Source: PFJX01 sp040751755 (GTDB taxonomy: Bacteria > Pseudomonadota > Gammaproteobacteria > Burkholderiales > Thiobacillaceae). Taken from it: a stretch of 64,000 nucleotides of DNA. The DNA lies in assembly GCA_040751755.1 (NCBI GenBank), contig JBFMHC010000033.1, positions 1-64,000 of the forward strand. Reading direction: 5' to 3'. Of this stretch, positions 26,214 through 34,626 are shown in pieces; the first letter of the stretch is position 1, and the number at the start of each line of letters is the position of its first letter. The position numbers were made by a program, and so were the translations under genes. The notes under the pieces were generated by a model that had not been told where the DNA came from, did no database searches, and saw only the letters and a list, made by a program, of their open reading frames with translations.

Positions 26214-26960
26214 TCAGGGGAAGGTGCGCGCCTGGCAGCCGTTGCTGTCGCAGGCCAGGTAGCCGCCAGACTCATACCAGTCCGGCAGCACCCAGCGTTC
26301 GCATTCCACACCGTCGACCCGCAGGAAGTGGCGCGCGGGGCGGTGGGTGTGACCGTGGATCAGGCGCGTGACGCCGGCCTGCCGCATGGCGGCGAGGATG
26401 GCGTCCGGGTTCACATCCATGATGTCCGGTTTTTTTCCTGCCTTGGCCTGTTCGCTGCGCTCGCGGATCGCGCGCGCCATGGCGCGCCGTTCCTCAAGCG
26501 GTTTGGCGAGGAAGTCGGCCTGCCACGCGGCCGTCCTCACCTGTTGGCGGAACGCCTGGTAGGCCGGGTCGTCCGTGCAGTAGGCATCGCCATGGCTGAG
26601 CAGCGTCGGGTGGCCGTGCAGGTCGATCACGCAAGGGTCGGCAAGGTGCGTCCAGCCGGCATGCGCGGCCAGTCGCGGACCGGCGAGAAAGTCACGGTTC
26701 CCCGCCATGAAATACACCCGCACGCCGGCATCGGCGAGCCCCTTGAGGCTTGCTGCGACCCCGGCGTGGAAGGGCAGGCCCAGGTCGTCGTCGCCGACCC
26801 AGGCCTCGAAGAAGTCGCCGAGGATGTAGAGGGCCTCGGCGTGTGGCGCGATGTCGCGGATGAAGCGATGGAACAAGGCGGCCGGCGCGGGCCGCTCGGG
26901 GGTGAGGTGCAGATCCGAGATGAACAGGACCGGGCCGTCGCCATGCCGTTGCGCGGACAT
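26214..26960 (-). CDS. lpxH: UDP-2,3-diacylglucosamine diphosphatase
   Basis: Makes lipid X in lipid A biosynthesis. 248 residues from MSAQRHGDGPVLFISDLHL. The calcineurin-type metal ligands are in FISDLHLTPERP, LGDFFEAWVGDD, AGNRDFL, LSHGDAYCTDD and IHGHTHRP, all intact. The frame is open to 27122, but that part overlaps ppiB in another frame and has no homology. Last gene of a four-gene minus-strand run (TPR protein, L,D-transpeptidase, cyclophilin, lpxH). Confidence 0.96.
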   Translation of the reverse strand: MSAQRHGDGPVLFISDLHLTPERPAPAALFHRFIRDIAPHAEALYILGDFFEAWVGDDDLGLPFHAGVAASLKGLADAGVRVYFMAGNRDFLAGPRLAAHAGWTHLADPCVIDLHGHPTLLSHGDAYCTDDPAYQAFRQQVRTAAWQADFLAKPLEERRAMARAIRERSEQAKAGKKPDIMDVNPDAILAAMRQAGVTRLIHGHTHRPARHFLRVDGVECERWVLPDWYESGGYLACDSNGCQARTFP

Positions 26961-26979
26961 CGGGCCTGTGTCCGCTTGC

Positions 26980-27588
26980 TTACTCGACGACCTCGGCCTT
27001 CTCGATGACCACGTCCTCGACCGGCACGTCCTGGTGGCCGGCGCGCATGCCGGTGCGCACCTTGCGGATGCGGTCGACCACGTCCTGGCCTTCCGACACC
27101 TTGCCGAATACGCAATAGCCATAACCCTGGGCGCTCGGCTCGCGGAAGTCGAGGAAGGCGTTGTTGGCGACGTTGATGAAGAACTGGCTGGTGGCGGAGT
27201 CCGGGTTGGGAGTGCGCGCCATGGCGATGGTGTAGGCCTCGTTTTTCAGGCCGTTGTCCGCCTCGTTCTTGATCGGCGCGCGCGTGGGCTTCTGCTGCAT
27301 GTCGGCGGTGAAGCCGCCGCCCTGGATCATGAAGCCGTCGATGACGCGGTGGAACAGGGTGCCATCGAAATGGCCGTCCTTCACGTACTGCAGGAAGTTG
27401 GCGACCGTGACCGGGGCGGCGGCGGCGTTCAGTTCCAGGGTGATGGGGCCGAAATTGGTGGTGAGCTTGACCATGGGGACCTTTCTTTTCCTTGCGGGGC
27501 CGGCGAATGCCGGGGTCGTGAGGGGGATCGCCGCCAGGGGGGCGGCGAGACTGAACAGGATCAGGGAGCGGCGGGTGCGGTTGTGCAT
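26980..27588 (-). CDS. ppiB: Cyclophilin-type peptidyl-prolyl isomerase
   Basis: The cyclophilin core runs from MVKLTTNFGPITLEL to EDVVIEKAEVVE and matches cytoplasmic PpiB end to end, with FHRVIDGFMIQGGG, MARTPNPDSATSQFFIN and GYCVFGKV. Two starts are plausible: ATG 27588 gives 202 residues with an arginine-rich signal peptide (HNRTRRSLILFSLAAPLAAIPL...AFA), while ATG 27474 gives the bare 164-residue enzyme and has AAAGG upstream. Close spacing to the preceding gene (4 bases) favours the longer, exported form. It precedes lpxH by about 20 bases. Confidence 0.92.
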   Translation of the reverse strand: MHNRTRRSLILFSLAAPLAAIPLTTPAFAGPARKRKVPMVKLTTNFGPITLELNAAAAPVTVANFLQYVKDGHFDGTLFHRVIDGFMIQGGGFTADMQQKPTRAPIKNEADNGLKNEAYTIAMARTPNPDSATSQFFINVANNAFLDFREPSAQGYGYCVFGKVSEGQDVVDRIRKVRTGMRAGHQDVPVEDVVIEKAEVVE

Positions 27589-27592
27589 GGGG

Positions 27593-28840
27593 TCAACGGG
27601 AGGCGAGGCGGCCTTCGGGCTGGTCGATGGATTTTTCCAAAACAATGCGCCAGCGGCCGTTCTCCGGCTTCCAGTACAGCCGCTTGCGCGACGTGCCGTT
27701 CAGCTTGTCGCTGGCGTAGTCCTGGGTGAACTCGGCATAGGCCATCTCGCCGCCAGGGTAGAGGAAGAGGCTGACGTCGCGCAGCCCGACCTTGATCCAT
27801 TCCTTGTTCTCGATGTTGCGGCGCTTGCTCTCCGCCCAGCCGCCGCGCGCGAAGGCAGGGCTGTAGTGGTCGAGGAAGCGATCCGCGTCACGGGCCTGCC
27901 AGTCGGTCTGCCACTGCGCCAGATTGGCGCGCAGCGCCTCGCGGCTGCGTTCCCAGGCGGCGCGATCCACCCAGTCGGCGCGGTCGACGATGACCACGGG
28001 CGTGCTGCCCACCTGGATCCACCGGCTGAGTTCGTTCAGGTCCGGATTGGTGACGACCACGCAGCCCTCGCTGGAGCGGGGCGGGCGGCTATAGGTGTCG
28101 GAGGGGACGCCGTGCAGCCAGATGCCATGGCCGCGCCGTCCCTGCGCCTGGTCCCAGTCGTTGGGGTAATTCAGGGGAAAGGCGCCGCTGCCGTACAGGT
28201 CGGCGAGCTGCGCGCGCGGCAGTTCCTGGATGATCTGGTAGACCCCGACCGGGGTGCGTTTGTCTCCCTCGACGCGCTTGTCCGTGCCGTTGCGGCCGAT
28301 AGTCATGTAGTAGTCGCGCTTCAGGCGCGGTTCGCCATCCACGTTCTCGAACAGGTACAGGCGCGCGCGCGAGGCGTCGGCCAGCAGGGCATAGCGCTGT
28401 TCGCCGGCGAGTTGCAGGATCTGCCGCGGCAGCAGGTTGGGGTCCGGCTGGTCGATGTAGCGCAGCAGGCGCACGCGCGCCTCGTCGCGCAAGTCGGACA
28501 GCGATTGCGCGTCGCCGGCCTTGTGCGACACCTCCCCCATGCCGGAGAGCGGTCGCGAGCGGGCCATGAGCAGGTCGCCCTTGATCAGGTAGGCGAGCTT
28601 GAAGTCTGGGCGGATGGCGATCACCCGGTCGACCTCGCGCAGGGCGTCGTCCAGGCGGCTGGCGCGGATGTCCTGCAGGGTCTTGCCGATCAGGGCGTCG
28701 GGAGAGGGGAGGAAATGCGCGGTGTCGGCCGCTGCCACGACCACCGGCTCCTCCTGCGCCCAGGCGGCCTGCGCGAACGTCAGTGCGCCGAACAGCAGGT
28801 GCAGGAGGCCGTGCCGGCAACGGCGGAGGAGACGTCTCAT
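27593..28840 (-). CDS. L,D-transpeptidase with Cds6-like C-terminal domain
   Basis: 415 residues. Signal peptide to about residue 28; YkuD catalytic domain about 150-295 with H243 in GIWLHGVPSDT and nucleophile C260 in RSSEGCVVV; C-terminal NTF2-like domain about 300-410. The architecture is that of YafK/DpaA-type proteins, which cross-link peptidoglycan or cut lipoprotein from it. The C-terminal domain is homologous to the end of the upstream TPR protein, so the pair probably works together. Overlaps that gene by 4 bases. Confidence 0.92.
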   Translation of the reverse strand: MRRLLRRCRHGLLHLLFGALTFAQAAWAQEEPVVVAAADTAHFLPSPDALIGKTLQDIRASRLDDALREVDRVIAIRPDFKLAYLIKGDLLMARSRPLSGMGEVSHKAGDAQSLSDLRDEARVRLLRYIDQPDPNLLPRQILQLAGEQRYALLADASRARLYLFENVDGEPRLKRDYYMTIGRNGTDKRVEGDKRTPVGVYQIIQELPRAQLADLYGSGAFPLNYPNDWDQAQGRRGHGIWLHGVPSDTYSRPPRSSEGCVVVTNPDLNELSRWIQVGSTPVVIVDRADWVDRAAWERSREALRANLAQWQTDWQARDADRFLDHYSPAFARGGWAESKRRNIENKEWIKVGLRDVSLFLYPGGEMAYAEFTQDYASDKLNGTSRKRLYWKPENGRWRIVLEKSIDQPEGRLASR

Positions 28841-29844
28841 CGTTCCTCGATGATCTTCCAGGCACCGCCCTTGTTGGCCAGGGTCAGGGTCTTGCGGTCA
28901 TAGCCCTTGTAGGTGCTGGACTCGTAGCGCTGGCGGAACTTCACCTCGGCGAGTTCTCCCTGGAGGCTCACCTTCATCTGATCGAGCTTGATCTTGATGT
29001 AGCTCGGCTTGGCGATGCGTTCCTGACGCAGGGTCTCCCAGGCGGCACGATTGCCGTCGCCGGGGACCTTGAAGTCCTCGCCGTAGAAGGCCAGGTAGGC
29101 CTTGGCGTCCTGGGCGCTCCAGGCGGCGGCCCAGGCCTGCACGGTCTGCAGGACGGCGTCCTCGGCCTTGGCATCGGTCACCGCCGGCTTCGCGGCGGGG
29201 GGCTCCGCGGCGTCGACCACCGGCAGGGGCTCGGGACGCTTGGGCTCGACGACGGGCGTGGACTGCTGCGCCAGCTGTCCGGTCTTGGCGCCGCCCTTTG
29301 CGGGCTCTTTCGTCTTGGTGGCCTCCTGCGGGCGCGGCATGGGGCTGAACAGGTCCTGGATCAGGGCGAGCTTGGTCTGCGCGGAGACGTTCGACTTGTC
29401 CAGCTGCATCGCCTTGTCATACGCCTGCGAGGCCATCTTGGCGTAGATGTCGCCGAGGTTCTCATGCGCGGTGGCGTAGCTGGGATGGGTGCGGATCGCC
29501 ATCTCCAGGCTGTTCTTCGCGCGCTCGTAGTCGGCCTGCGCGGCATACAGCACGGCCAGGTTGTTGTAGGGCTCGGGTAGTTCCGGGTAGTCCTCGGTCA
29601 GATCGGTGAAGACCTTGATCGCATCCTGGTTGCGCCCCAGTTCGGTGAGGATCAGCCCCTTGAGGAAGCGGCCCTGCGCATCCTTGGGATTGCCCTCGAG
29701 GTAGCGGTTGATCTTGTCCAGGGCGACGGCATTCTGCCCCTTGCGCAGAGCCTGATTGGCGTCCTGCACGGTGGGCGTGGCGGCGAGCGCCAGCGCCGGG
29801 AGCAAGGCAATGAGTAAGGCTGCGGAGAAACGGGTAAGAGGCAT
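28837..29844 (-). CDS. TPR protein with Cds6-like C-terminal domain
   Basis: 335 residues from MPLTRFSAALLIALLPALALAA, a clear signal peptide; the open frame upstream to 29970 has no homology. Tetratricopeptide repeats occupy about residues 25-160 (GRFLKGLILTELGRNQDAIKVF; PYNNLAVLYAAQADYERA; ATAHENLGDIYAKMA). A Pro/Lys/Ala-rich linker follows, then an NTF2-like domain (QAWAAAWSAQDAKAYLAFYGEDFK ... GGAWKIIEER). The protein is periplasmic and likely scaffolds the L,D-transpeptidase encoded next. First gene of the minus-strand run, divergent from glnS. Confidence 0.87.
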   Translation of the reverse strand: MPLTRFSAALLIALLPALALAATPTVQDANQALRKGQNAVALDKINRYLEGNPKDAQGRFLKGLILTELGRNQDAIKVFTDLTEDYPELPEPYNNLAVLYAAQADYERAKNSLEMAIRTHPSYATAHENLGDIYAKMASQAYDKAMQLDKSNVSAQTKLALIQDLFSPMPRPQEATKTKEPAKGGAKTGQLAQQSTPVVEPKRPEPLPVVDAAEPPAAKPAVTDAKAEDAVLQTVQAWAAAWSAQDAKAYLAFYGEDFKVPGDGNRAAWETLRQERIAKPSYIKIKLDQMKVSLQGELAEVKFRQRYESSTYKGYDRKTLTLANKGGAWKIIEER

Positions 29845-29993
29845 CTGTGCTATTCTTTTCGCGGTTGTTTGCGGCTCGGTCTGGTTCCATAAACCCTCGC
29901 GAATTCTAGCCGCCGCAGGACACATTTCAAAATCGTCCCGCCCCGAGCATTCCGCCCTGCAATTGCCCATTTCCGCCTAACCGCACGCCATCC

Positions 29994-31670
29994 ATGAGTG
30001 ACAGCGCCCCCGTCTCGCCAGCCCCGGTCCAACACTTCATCCGCAGCGTGATCGAGGACGATCTCAAACAGGGCAGGCACGGCCGGATCGTGACCCGCTT
30101 TCCGCCCGAGCCGAACGGCTACCTGCACGTCGGCCATGCCAAGTCGATCTGCCTGAACTTCGGCCTCGCCCTCGACTACCAGGGCCTGTGCAACCTGCGC
30201 TTCGACGACACGAACCCGGAGAAGGAATCCACCGAGTATGCCAATGCCATCCAGGAGGACGTGCGCTGGCTGGGCTTCGCGTGGAACGGCGAGGTGCGCT
30301 GGGCCTCGGACTACTTCCAGCAGCTCTATGACTACGCCGAGGAACTGGTGCGGCAGGGCAAGGCCTATGTGGACGACCTGACGCCGGAGCAGATGCGCGA
30401 ATACCGCGGCACGCTCACCGAGCCGGGGCGCGACAGCCCCTATCGCGACCGTGACGTGGAGGAGAACCTGGACCTGCTACGCCGCATGAAGGCGGGCGAG
30501 TTCCCCGACGGCTCGCGCACCCTGCGCGCCAGGATCGACATGGCCAGCCCCAACATCAACCTGCGCGACCCGGTGATCTACCGCATCAAGCGCGCGCACC
30601 ACATCCGCACCGGCGACGCGTGGTGCATCTACCCGATGTACGACTACACCCACTGCATCTCCGATGCGCTGGAGGGCATCACCCATTCCCTGTGCACCCT
30701 GGAGTTCGAGGACCATCGTCCCCTCTACGACTGGGTGCTGGACCAGCTGCCGGTGCCCTGCCACCCGCAGCAGATCGAGTTCTCCCGACTGGAACTGCGC
30801 TACACCGTCACCTCCAAGCGCAAGCTGTTGCAGCTGGTGAACCAGGGCCTGGTCGCAGGCTGGGACGACCCGCGCATGCCCACCATCCACGGCATGCGTC
30901 GGCGCGGCTACACGCCCGCCGGCATCCGCGAGTTCGCGCGCCGCATCGGCATCTCCAAGAGCGAGAACGTGATCGATATGTCGGTGCTGGAAGGCTGCAT
31001 GCGCGAGGACCTGGAGGGCGCGGCGCCGCGCGTCATGGCCGTGCTCGACCCCTTGAAGGTGGTGCTGAGCAACTACCAGGAGGGCGTGACCGCCAGCCGC
31101 GCCGCCGGCTTCCACCCCAACCATCCCGAATTCGGTGAGCGCGAGGTGCCGATCGGCCCCGAGATCTGGATCGAGCGCGACGACTTCGCGCTGGAGCCGC
31201 CGCCCGGCTGGCAGCGCCTGACGCCGGGCGGCGAAGTGCGGCTGCGCTATTCCTACGTGATCAAGTGCGACGAGGTGGTGAAGGACGCGGACGGCCGGGT
31301 CGTCGAGCTGCGCTGCTCGATCGATCACGACACCCTGGGCAAGAACCCGCAGGGACGCAAGGTGAAGGGGGTGATCCACTGGCTCGCCGCTGGCCATGCC
31401 GTGCCCGCCGAGGTGCGCCTGTACGACCGCCTGTTCACCGATCCCGAGCCGGACGGGCACAAGGATCGCGACTTCCTGGAATTCCTGAATCCGGACTCGC
31501 TTGCCGTGGCGACGGGCTGGGTCGAGGCCGCCGCGGCGCAGGCGCAGCCCGAGGCGCGTTTCCAGTTCGAACGCCTGGGCTATTTCTGCGCCGACCGCTT
31601 CGAGCATGTACCGGGCACCCGGCCGGTGTTCAACCGCACCGTGGGCCTCAAGGACTCCTGGAGCAAGTGA
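29994..31670 (+). CDS. glnS: Glutaminyl-tRNA synthetase
   Basis: 558 residues, full length class I synthetase. The HIGH motif is within PPEPNGYLHVGHAKS near residue 36, the KMSKS-equivalent is VTSKRKLLQLV near 276, and LRFDDTNPEKES and the C-terminal anticodon-binding barrels (EIWIERDDFALEPP; RLGYFCADRFEHVPGTRPVFNRTVGLKDSW) are intact. Followed after one base by cysS. Confidence 0.97.
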   Translation: MSDSAPVSPAPVQHFIRSVIEDDLKQGRHGRIVTRFPPEPNGYLHVGHAKSICLNFGLALDYQGLCNLRFDDTNPEKESTEYANAIQEDVRWLGFAWNGEVRWASDYFQQLYDYAEELVRQGKAYVDDLTPEQMREYRGTLTEPGRDSPYRDRDVEENLDLLRRMKAGEFPDGSRTLRARIDMASPNINLRDPVIYRIKRAHHIRTGDAWCIYPMYDYTHCISDALEGITHSLCTLEFEDHRPLYDWVLDQLPVPCHPQQIEFSRLELRYTVTSKRKLLQLVNQGLVAGWDDPRMPTIHGMRRRGYTPAGIREFARRIGISKSENVIDMSVLEGCMREDLEGAAPRVMAVLDPLKVVLSNYQEGVTASRAAGFHPNHPEFGEREVPIGPEIWIERDDFALEPPPGWQRLTPGGEVRLRYSYVIKCDEVVKDADGRVVELRCSIDHDTLGKNPQGRKVKGVIHWLAAGHAVPAEVRLYDRLFTDPEPDGHKDRDFLEFLNPDSLAVATGWVEAAAAQAQPEARFQFERLGYFCADRFEHVPGTRPVFNRTVGLKDSWSK

Positions 31671-31671
31671 C

Positions 31672-33045
31672 ATGCTGACCGTCCACAATTCCCTCAGCCG
31701 CGCGAAAGAGCCCTTCACGCCCCTGGAGGCCGGCAAGGTGCGCATGTACGTGTGCGGCATGACCGTGTACGACTACTGCCACCTCGGCCACGCGCGCGTG
31801 CTGGTGGTGTTCGACATGATCACGCGCTGGCTGCGCGCCTCGGGTTACGAAGTCACCTATGTGCGCAACATCACCGACATCGACGACAAGATCATCAAGC
31901 GCGCCAATGAGAACGGCGAGCCCTTCTCCGCTCTGACGCAGCGCTTCATCGACGCCATGCACGTGGACGGCGCCGCCCTGGGCGTGCTGCCGCCGGACCA
32001 CGAGCCGCGCGCCACCGAATACGTGGGCAAGATGTTGACCATGATCCAGACGCTGATCGAGCGCGGCCATGCCTACGCGGCGGCGAACGGCGACGTCTAC
32101 TACGCGGTCGGGACCTTCCCGAGCTACGGCCGGCTCTCCGGCAAGTCGCTGGAGGACCTGCGCGCCGGCGAGCGCGTCGAAGTCGACCCGCACAAGCGCG
32201 ACCCCATGGACTTCGTGCTGTGGAAGGCCGCCAAGCCGGGCGAACCCGCGTGGCCCTCGCCCTGGGGCGAGGGACGGCCGGGCTGGCACATCGAGTGCTC
32301 GGCCATGGGCTCGGACCTCTTGGGCAAACACTTCGATATCCATGGCGGCGGCCAGGATCTGCAGTTCCCGCACCACGAGAACGAGATCGCGCAGAGCGAG
32401 GGCGCGCACGGCTGCAAGTTCGTCAACTACTGGCTGCACAACGGCTTCGTGCGCGTCGACGACGAGAAGATGTCGAAGAGTCTGGGCAATTTCTTCACCA
32501 TCCGCGAGGTGCTGGAGAAATACGACGCCGAGGTGGTGCGCTTCTTCATCCTGCGCGCGCACTACCGCAGCCCGCTCAACTATTCAGACCAGCACCTGGA
32601 CGACGCCAAGGCGGCGCTCACCCGCCTCTACACCGCGCTGCGCGGCGTGGATGCTGCGGAGGTGGCGATCGACTGGGCGGAGCCGTACGCTGCGCGATTC
32701 AAGGCGGCGATGGATGACGACTTCAACACCGCGGAGGCCCTGGCGGTGCTGTTCGACCTGGCCGGCGAGGTGAACCGGAGTGGCGATGTCGTCCTGGCCG
32801 GGCGCCTCAAGGCCTTGGGCGCGGTGCTGGGGCTGCTCGCGCGGGTGCCGGAAGCGTTCCTGCAGGGCGGTGCCGGCGAAGAGGGCGAATATTCCGCCGC
32901 GCGGATCGAGGCCCTGATTGCCGAGCGCATCGCCGCGCGCAAGGACAAGGACTTCAAGCGCAGCGATGCGATCCGCGACGAGCTGAAGGCGGCCGGGATC
33001 GTGCTGGAGGACGGGCCGCAGGGCACCACCTGGCGGCGCGGGTGA
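31672..33045 (+). CDS. cysS: Cysteinyl-tRNA synthetase
   Basis: 457 residues from ATG 31672, just after the glnS stop. HIGH-type motif CHLGHARVLVVFDM, zinc ligands including C28 in YVCGMTVYDYCH, the WHIECSAMG and HGGGQDLQFPHHENEIAQ blocks and KMSKSLGN are all present. The open frame extends upstream into glnS but without homology. A bidirectional terminator follows. Confidence 0.97.
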   Translation: MLTVHNSLSRAKEPFTPLEAGKVRMYVCGMTVYDYCHLGHARVLVVFDMITRWLRASGYEVTYVRNITDIDDKIIKRANENGEPFSALTQRFIDAMHVDGAALGVLPPDHEPRATEYVGKMLTMIQTLIERGHAYAAANGDVYYAVGTFPSYGRLSGKSLEDLRAGERVEVDPHKRDPMDFVLWKAAKPGEPAWPSPWGEGRPGWHIECSAMGSDLLGKHFDIHGGGQDLQFPHHENEIAQSEGAHGCKFVNYWLHNGFVRVDDEKMSKSLGNFFTIREVLEKYDAEVVRFFILRAHYRSPLNYSDQHLDDAKAALTRLYTALRGVDAAEVAIDWAEPYAARFKAAMDDDFNTAEALAVLFDLAGEVNRSGDVVLAGRLKALGAVLGLLARVPEAFLQGGAGEEGEYSAARIEALIAERIAARKDKDFKRSDAIRDELKAAGIVLEDGPQGTTWRRG

Positions 33046-33063
33046 CGCAGCAGGGGGCGAAAA

Positions 33064-33089
33064 AAAACGGCTGCCGCAGCAGCCGTTTT
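33064..33089. terminator. Bidirectional terminator between cysS and the Met-rich gene
   Basis: An 11-bp perfect stem AAAACGGCTGC / GCAGCCGTTTT with a CGCA loop; T-rich on both strands, so it can end both cysS and the convergent minus-strand gene. Confidence 0.88.
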
Positions 33090-33107
33090 CCGTGATGCAG
33101 CCGGTGA

Positions 33108-33920
33108 TTACTTTGCGGCGGGCGCGGCCGGGGCGGCGGGCGCAGCCGGAGCGGCCGCGGCGGGAACCTGGAACATCTGCGCCCAGGCGTTCGGGTCGAA
33201 GAAGTTGAAGGTGCCGGCCGGGGCGGCGGGCACGGTCCAGGGGGTGGCGGCGCCGGCCGGGGCGGCGGGCACGGCGAAGGCGGGCATGCTATAGGTGGCG
33301 GGGTTCATGAAGCCCTTCCACATGTCGCCATAGGAGGCGGGGTTCATGGAGGCGCCCATCCAGCCCATGTACAGGTTGGGGTTCATCGGCGCCATCATGA
33401 GCTGCATGGCGCGCGGGTCCATGGGGGACATCATCCACTTCATGTACATGTTGGGGTTCATGGTGTTCATGAGCATGGACATGACCTTGGGGTCCATGGG
33501 GGACATCACCCAGCGCATCATCTTGCCGGGGTCGGACAGCTGGGTCAGCAGGGCGGTGTAGAAGTTGGGGTCCATGCCGGCGGCCATCCACTTCATGTAC
33601 ACGTTGGGATCGGCAAAGGCAGCCAGGTTGGTGTAGGCGCCGGGCTGGGTCATGGAGTTCATCATGTTCATCCAGTTGCCCGGGTCCATCATCTGGTTGC
33701 CCATGGTGGTGTAGAAGCCGGGCTCGGTCACGGCGTTCACCCAGGGCACGAACACCTTGGGATCCTTGTAGGCGGACATGTTCTGGGTCATGTCGGTCAT
33801 GCGGGCCAGCCAGGCTTCCGGGGTCTGGGGAACCGGCTTGGCGGGAGCGGCTGCGTCAGCGGCGAAGGCGGCGGGCGCGGCGGAAATCAGCAGGGCGACA
33901 GCAAGGGCTTTCAGTTTCAT
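33108..33920 (-). CDS. Secreted methionine-rich 13-residue-repeat protein
   Basis: 270 residues from ATG 33920; the earlier ATG 33926 abuts the AGGAG site, so the second is better spaced. Signal peptide MKLKALAVALLISAAPAAFAADA. Residues about 50-210 are some twelve tandem units of 12-13 residues, each opening with [M/T/S/A]-[D/N/E/Q]-P and often having an aromatic at the sixth position and WM in the middle, e.g. ADPNVYMKWMAAG, MDPNFYTALLTQL, MNPNMYMKWMMSP, MNPNLYMGWMGAS. About three dozen Met occur in that region; no Cys or His. The C-terminus is Ala/Pro-rich low complexity. No family is recognised. Metal binding, oxidant scavenging or surface/sulfur-globule packing are open options. Confidence 0.85.
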   Translation of the reverse strand: MKLKALAVALLISAAPAAFAADAAAPAKPVPQTPEAWLARMTDMTQNMSAYKDPKVFVPWVNAVTEPGFYTTMGNQMMDPGNWMNMMNSMTQPGAYTNLAAFADPNVYMKWMAAGMDPNFYTALLTQLSDPGKMMRWVMSPMDPKVMSMLMNTMNPNMYMKWMMSPMDPRAMQLMMAPMNPNLYMGWMGASMNPASYGDMWKGFMNPATYSMPAFAVPAAPAGAATPWTVPAAPAGTFNFFDPNAWAQMFQVPAAAAPAAPAAPAAPAAK

Positions 33921-34095
33921 GTCCATCTCCTATTTGGTTGGTAAATAAGTACTACGAGCTGAATTTATTCAAGAATATAAGTATGTGCGGAACATCACAA
34001 AAAGCTAATCGCTTAATTTTGCGGCGGTTTTGCGCCGTGTTGCATATCCGCCACTGGCCTGCGCGGCGTGGGCCGGCGGCATGGGGGTGAGTGCG

Positions 34096-34548
34096 ATGGA
34101 TATTCGCGGTCCGGTATTGCTCGGCGTCCTGGGATGGTCCTGGCCATCGTGGGAGAGGGGGTTCTATCCGGAGGACATGCCGCCGGAATGGCGGCTTACC
34201 TTCTACAACACGCAGTTCGAATGCGTCTTCCTGCCCGCCCAACAGTGGCGGGTCGCGTCCGCGGACGCGCTCGCGCAGTGGGCGGAGGATACGCATGAAG
34301 GCTTCCTGTTCTTGCTCGAAGGCGGGGAGGGCGAGGCCGTCCCCGTGGCGCTCGCCGGCAGGGCCTTCTGCCTGGCGGCCGACGCACCATGCGTGGTGTG
34401 GTTCGACGCGGCGAGCGACCTGAAGGCCTTGGGCGCGCGCATCCGCAGCGCCGGCGATGCGCCCCTGTATCTCCTCAGTCGGGACGGCGACCTGGGGCAA
34501 CTGGAACGGGTGCGGACACTGCTGGGCCTGCTCGGCGCGGGGGCATGA
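34096..34548 (+). CDS. Short DUF72-like protein
   Basis: 150 residues from ATG 34096 (other starts 34030 and 34081). The N-terminus GWSWPSWERGFYPEDMPPEW and the following YNTQFECVFLPAQQW closely follow the DUF72 (YecE) opening, which normally reads GTSGWSY..W..FYP and FxxVExNSTFY. DUF72 proteins are around 240-300 residues, so this is a shortened or decayed relative; the remainder (LFLLEGGEGEAVPVALAG..., LGARIRSAGDAPLYLL) looks like a stable alpha/beta fold. Function unknown. It precedes the mla operon by 78 bases. Confidence 0.65.
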   Translation: MDIRGPVLLGVLGWSWPSWERGFYPEDMPPEWRLTFYNTQFECVFLPAQQWRVASADALAQWAEDTHEGFLFLLEGGEGEAVPVALAGRAFCLAADAPCVVWFDAASDLKALGARIRSAGDAPLYLLSRDGDLGQLERVRTLLGLLGAGA

Positions 34549-34626
34549 AGCGGCGCGGTGCACCGAATTTTCCCGATCCGCGTTGCCCTTGTAGAATGCC
34601 GCCCGACCTGAAGAAAAACCAACTAA

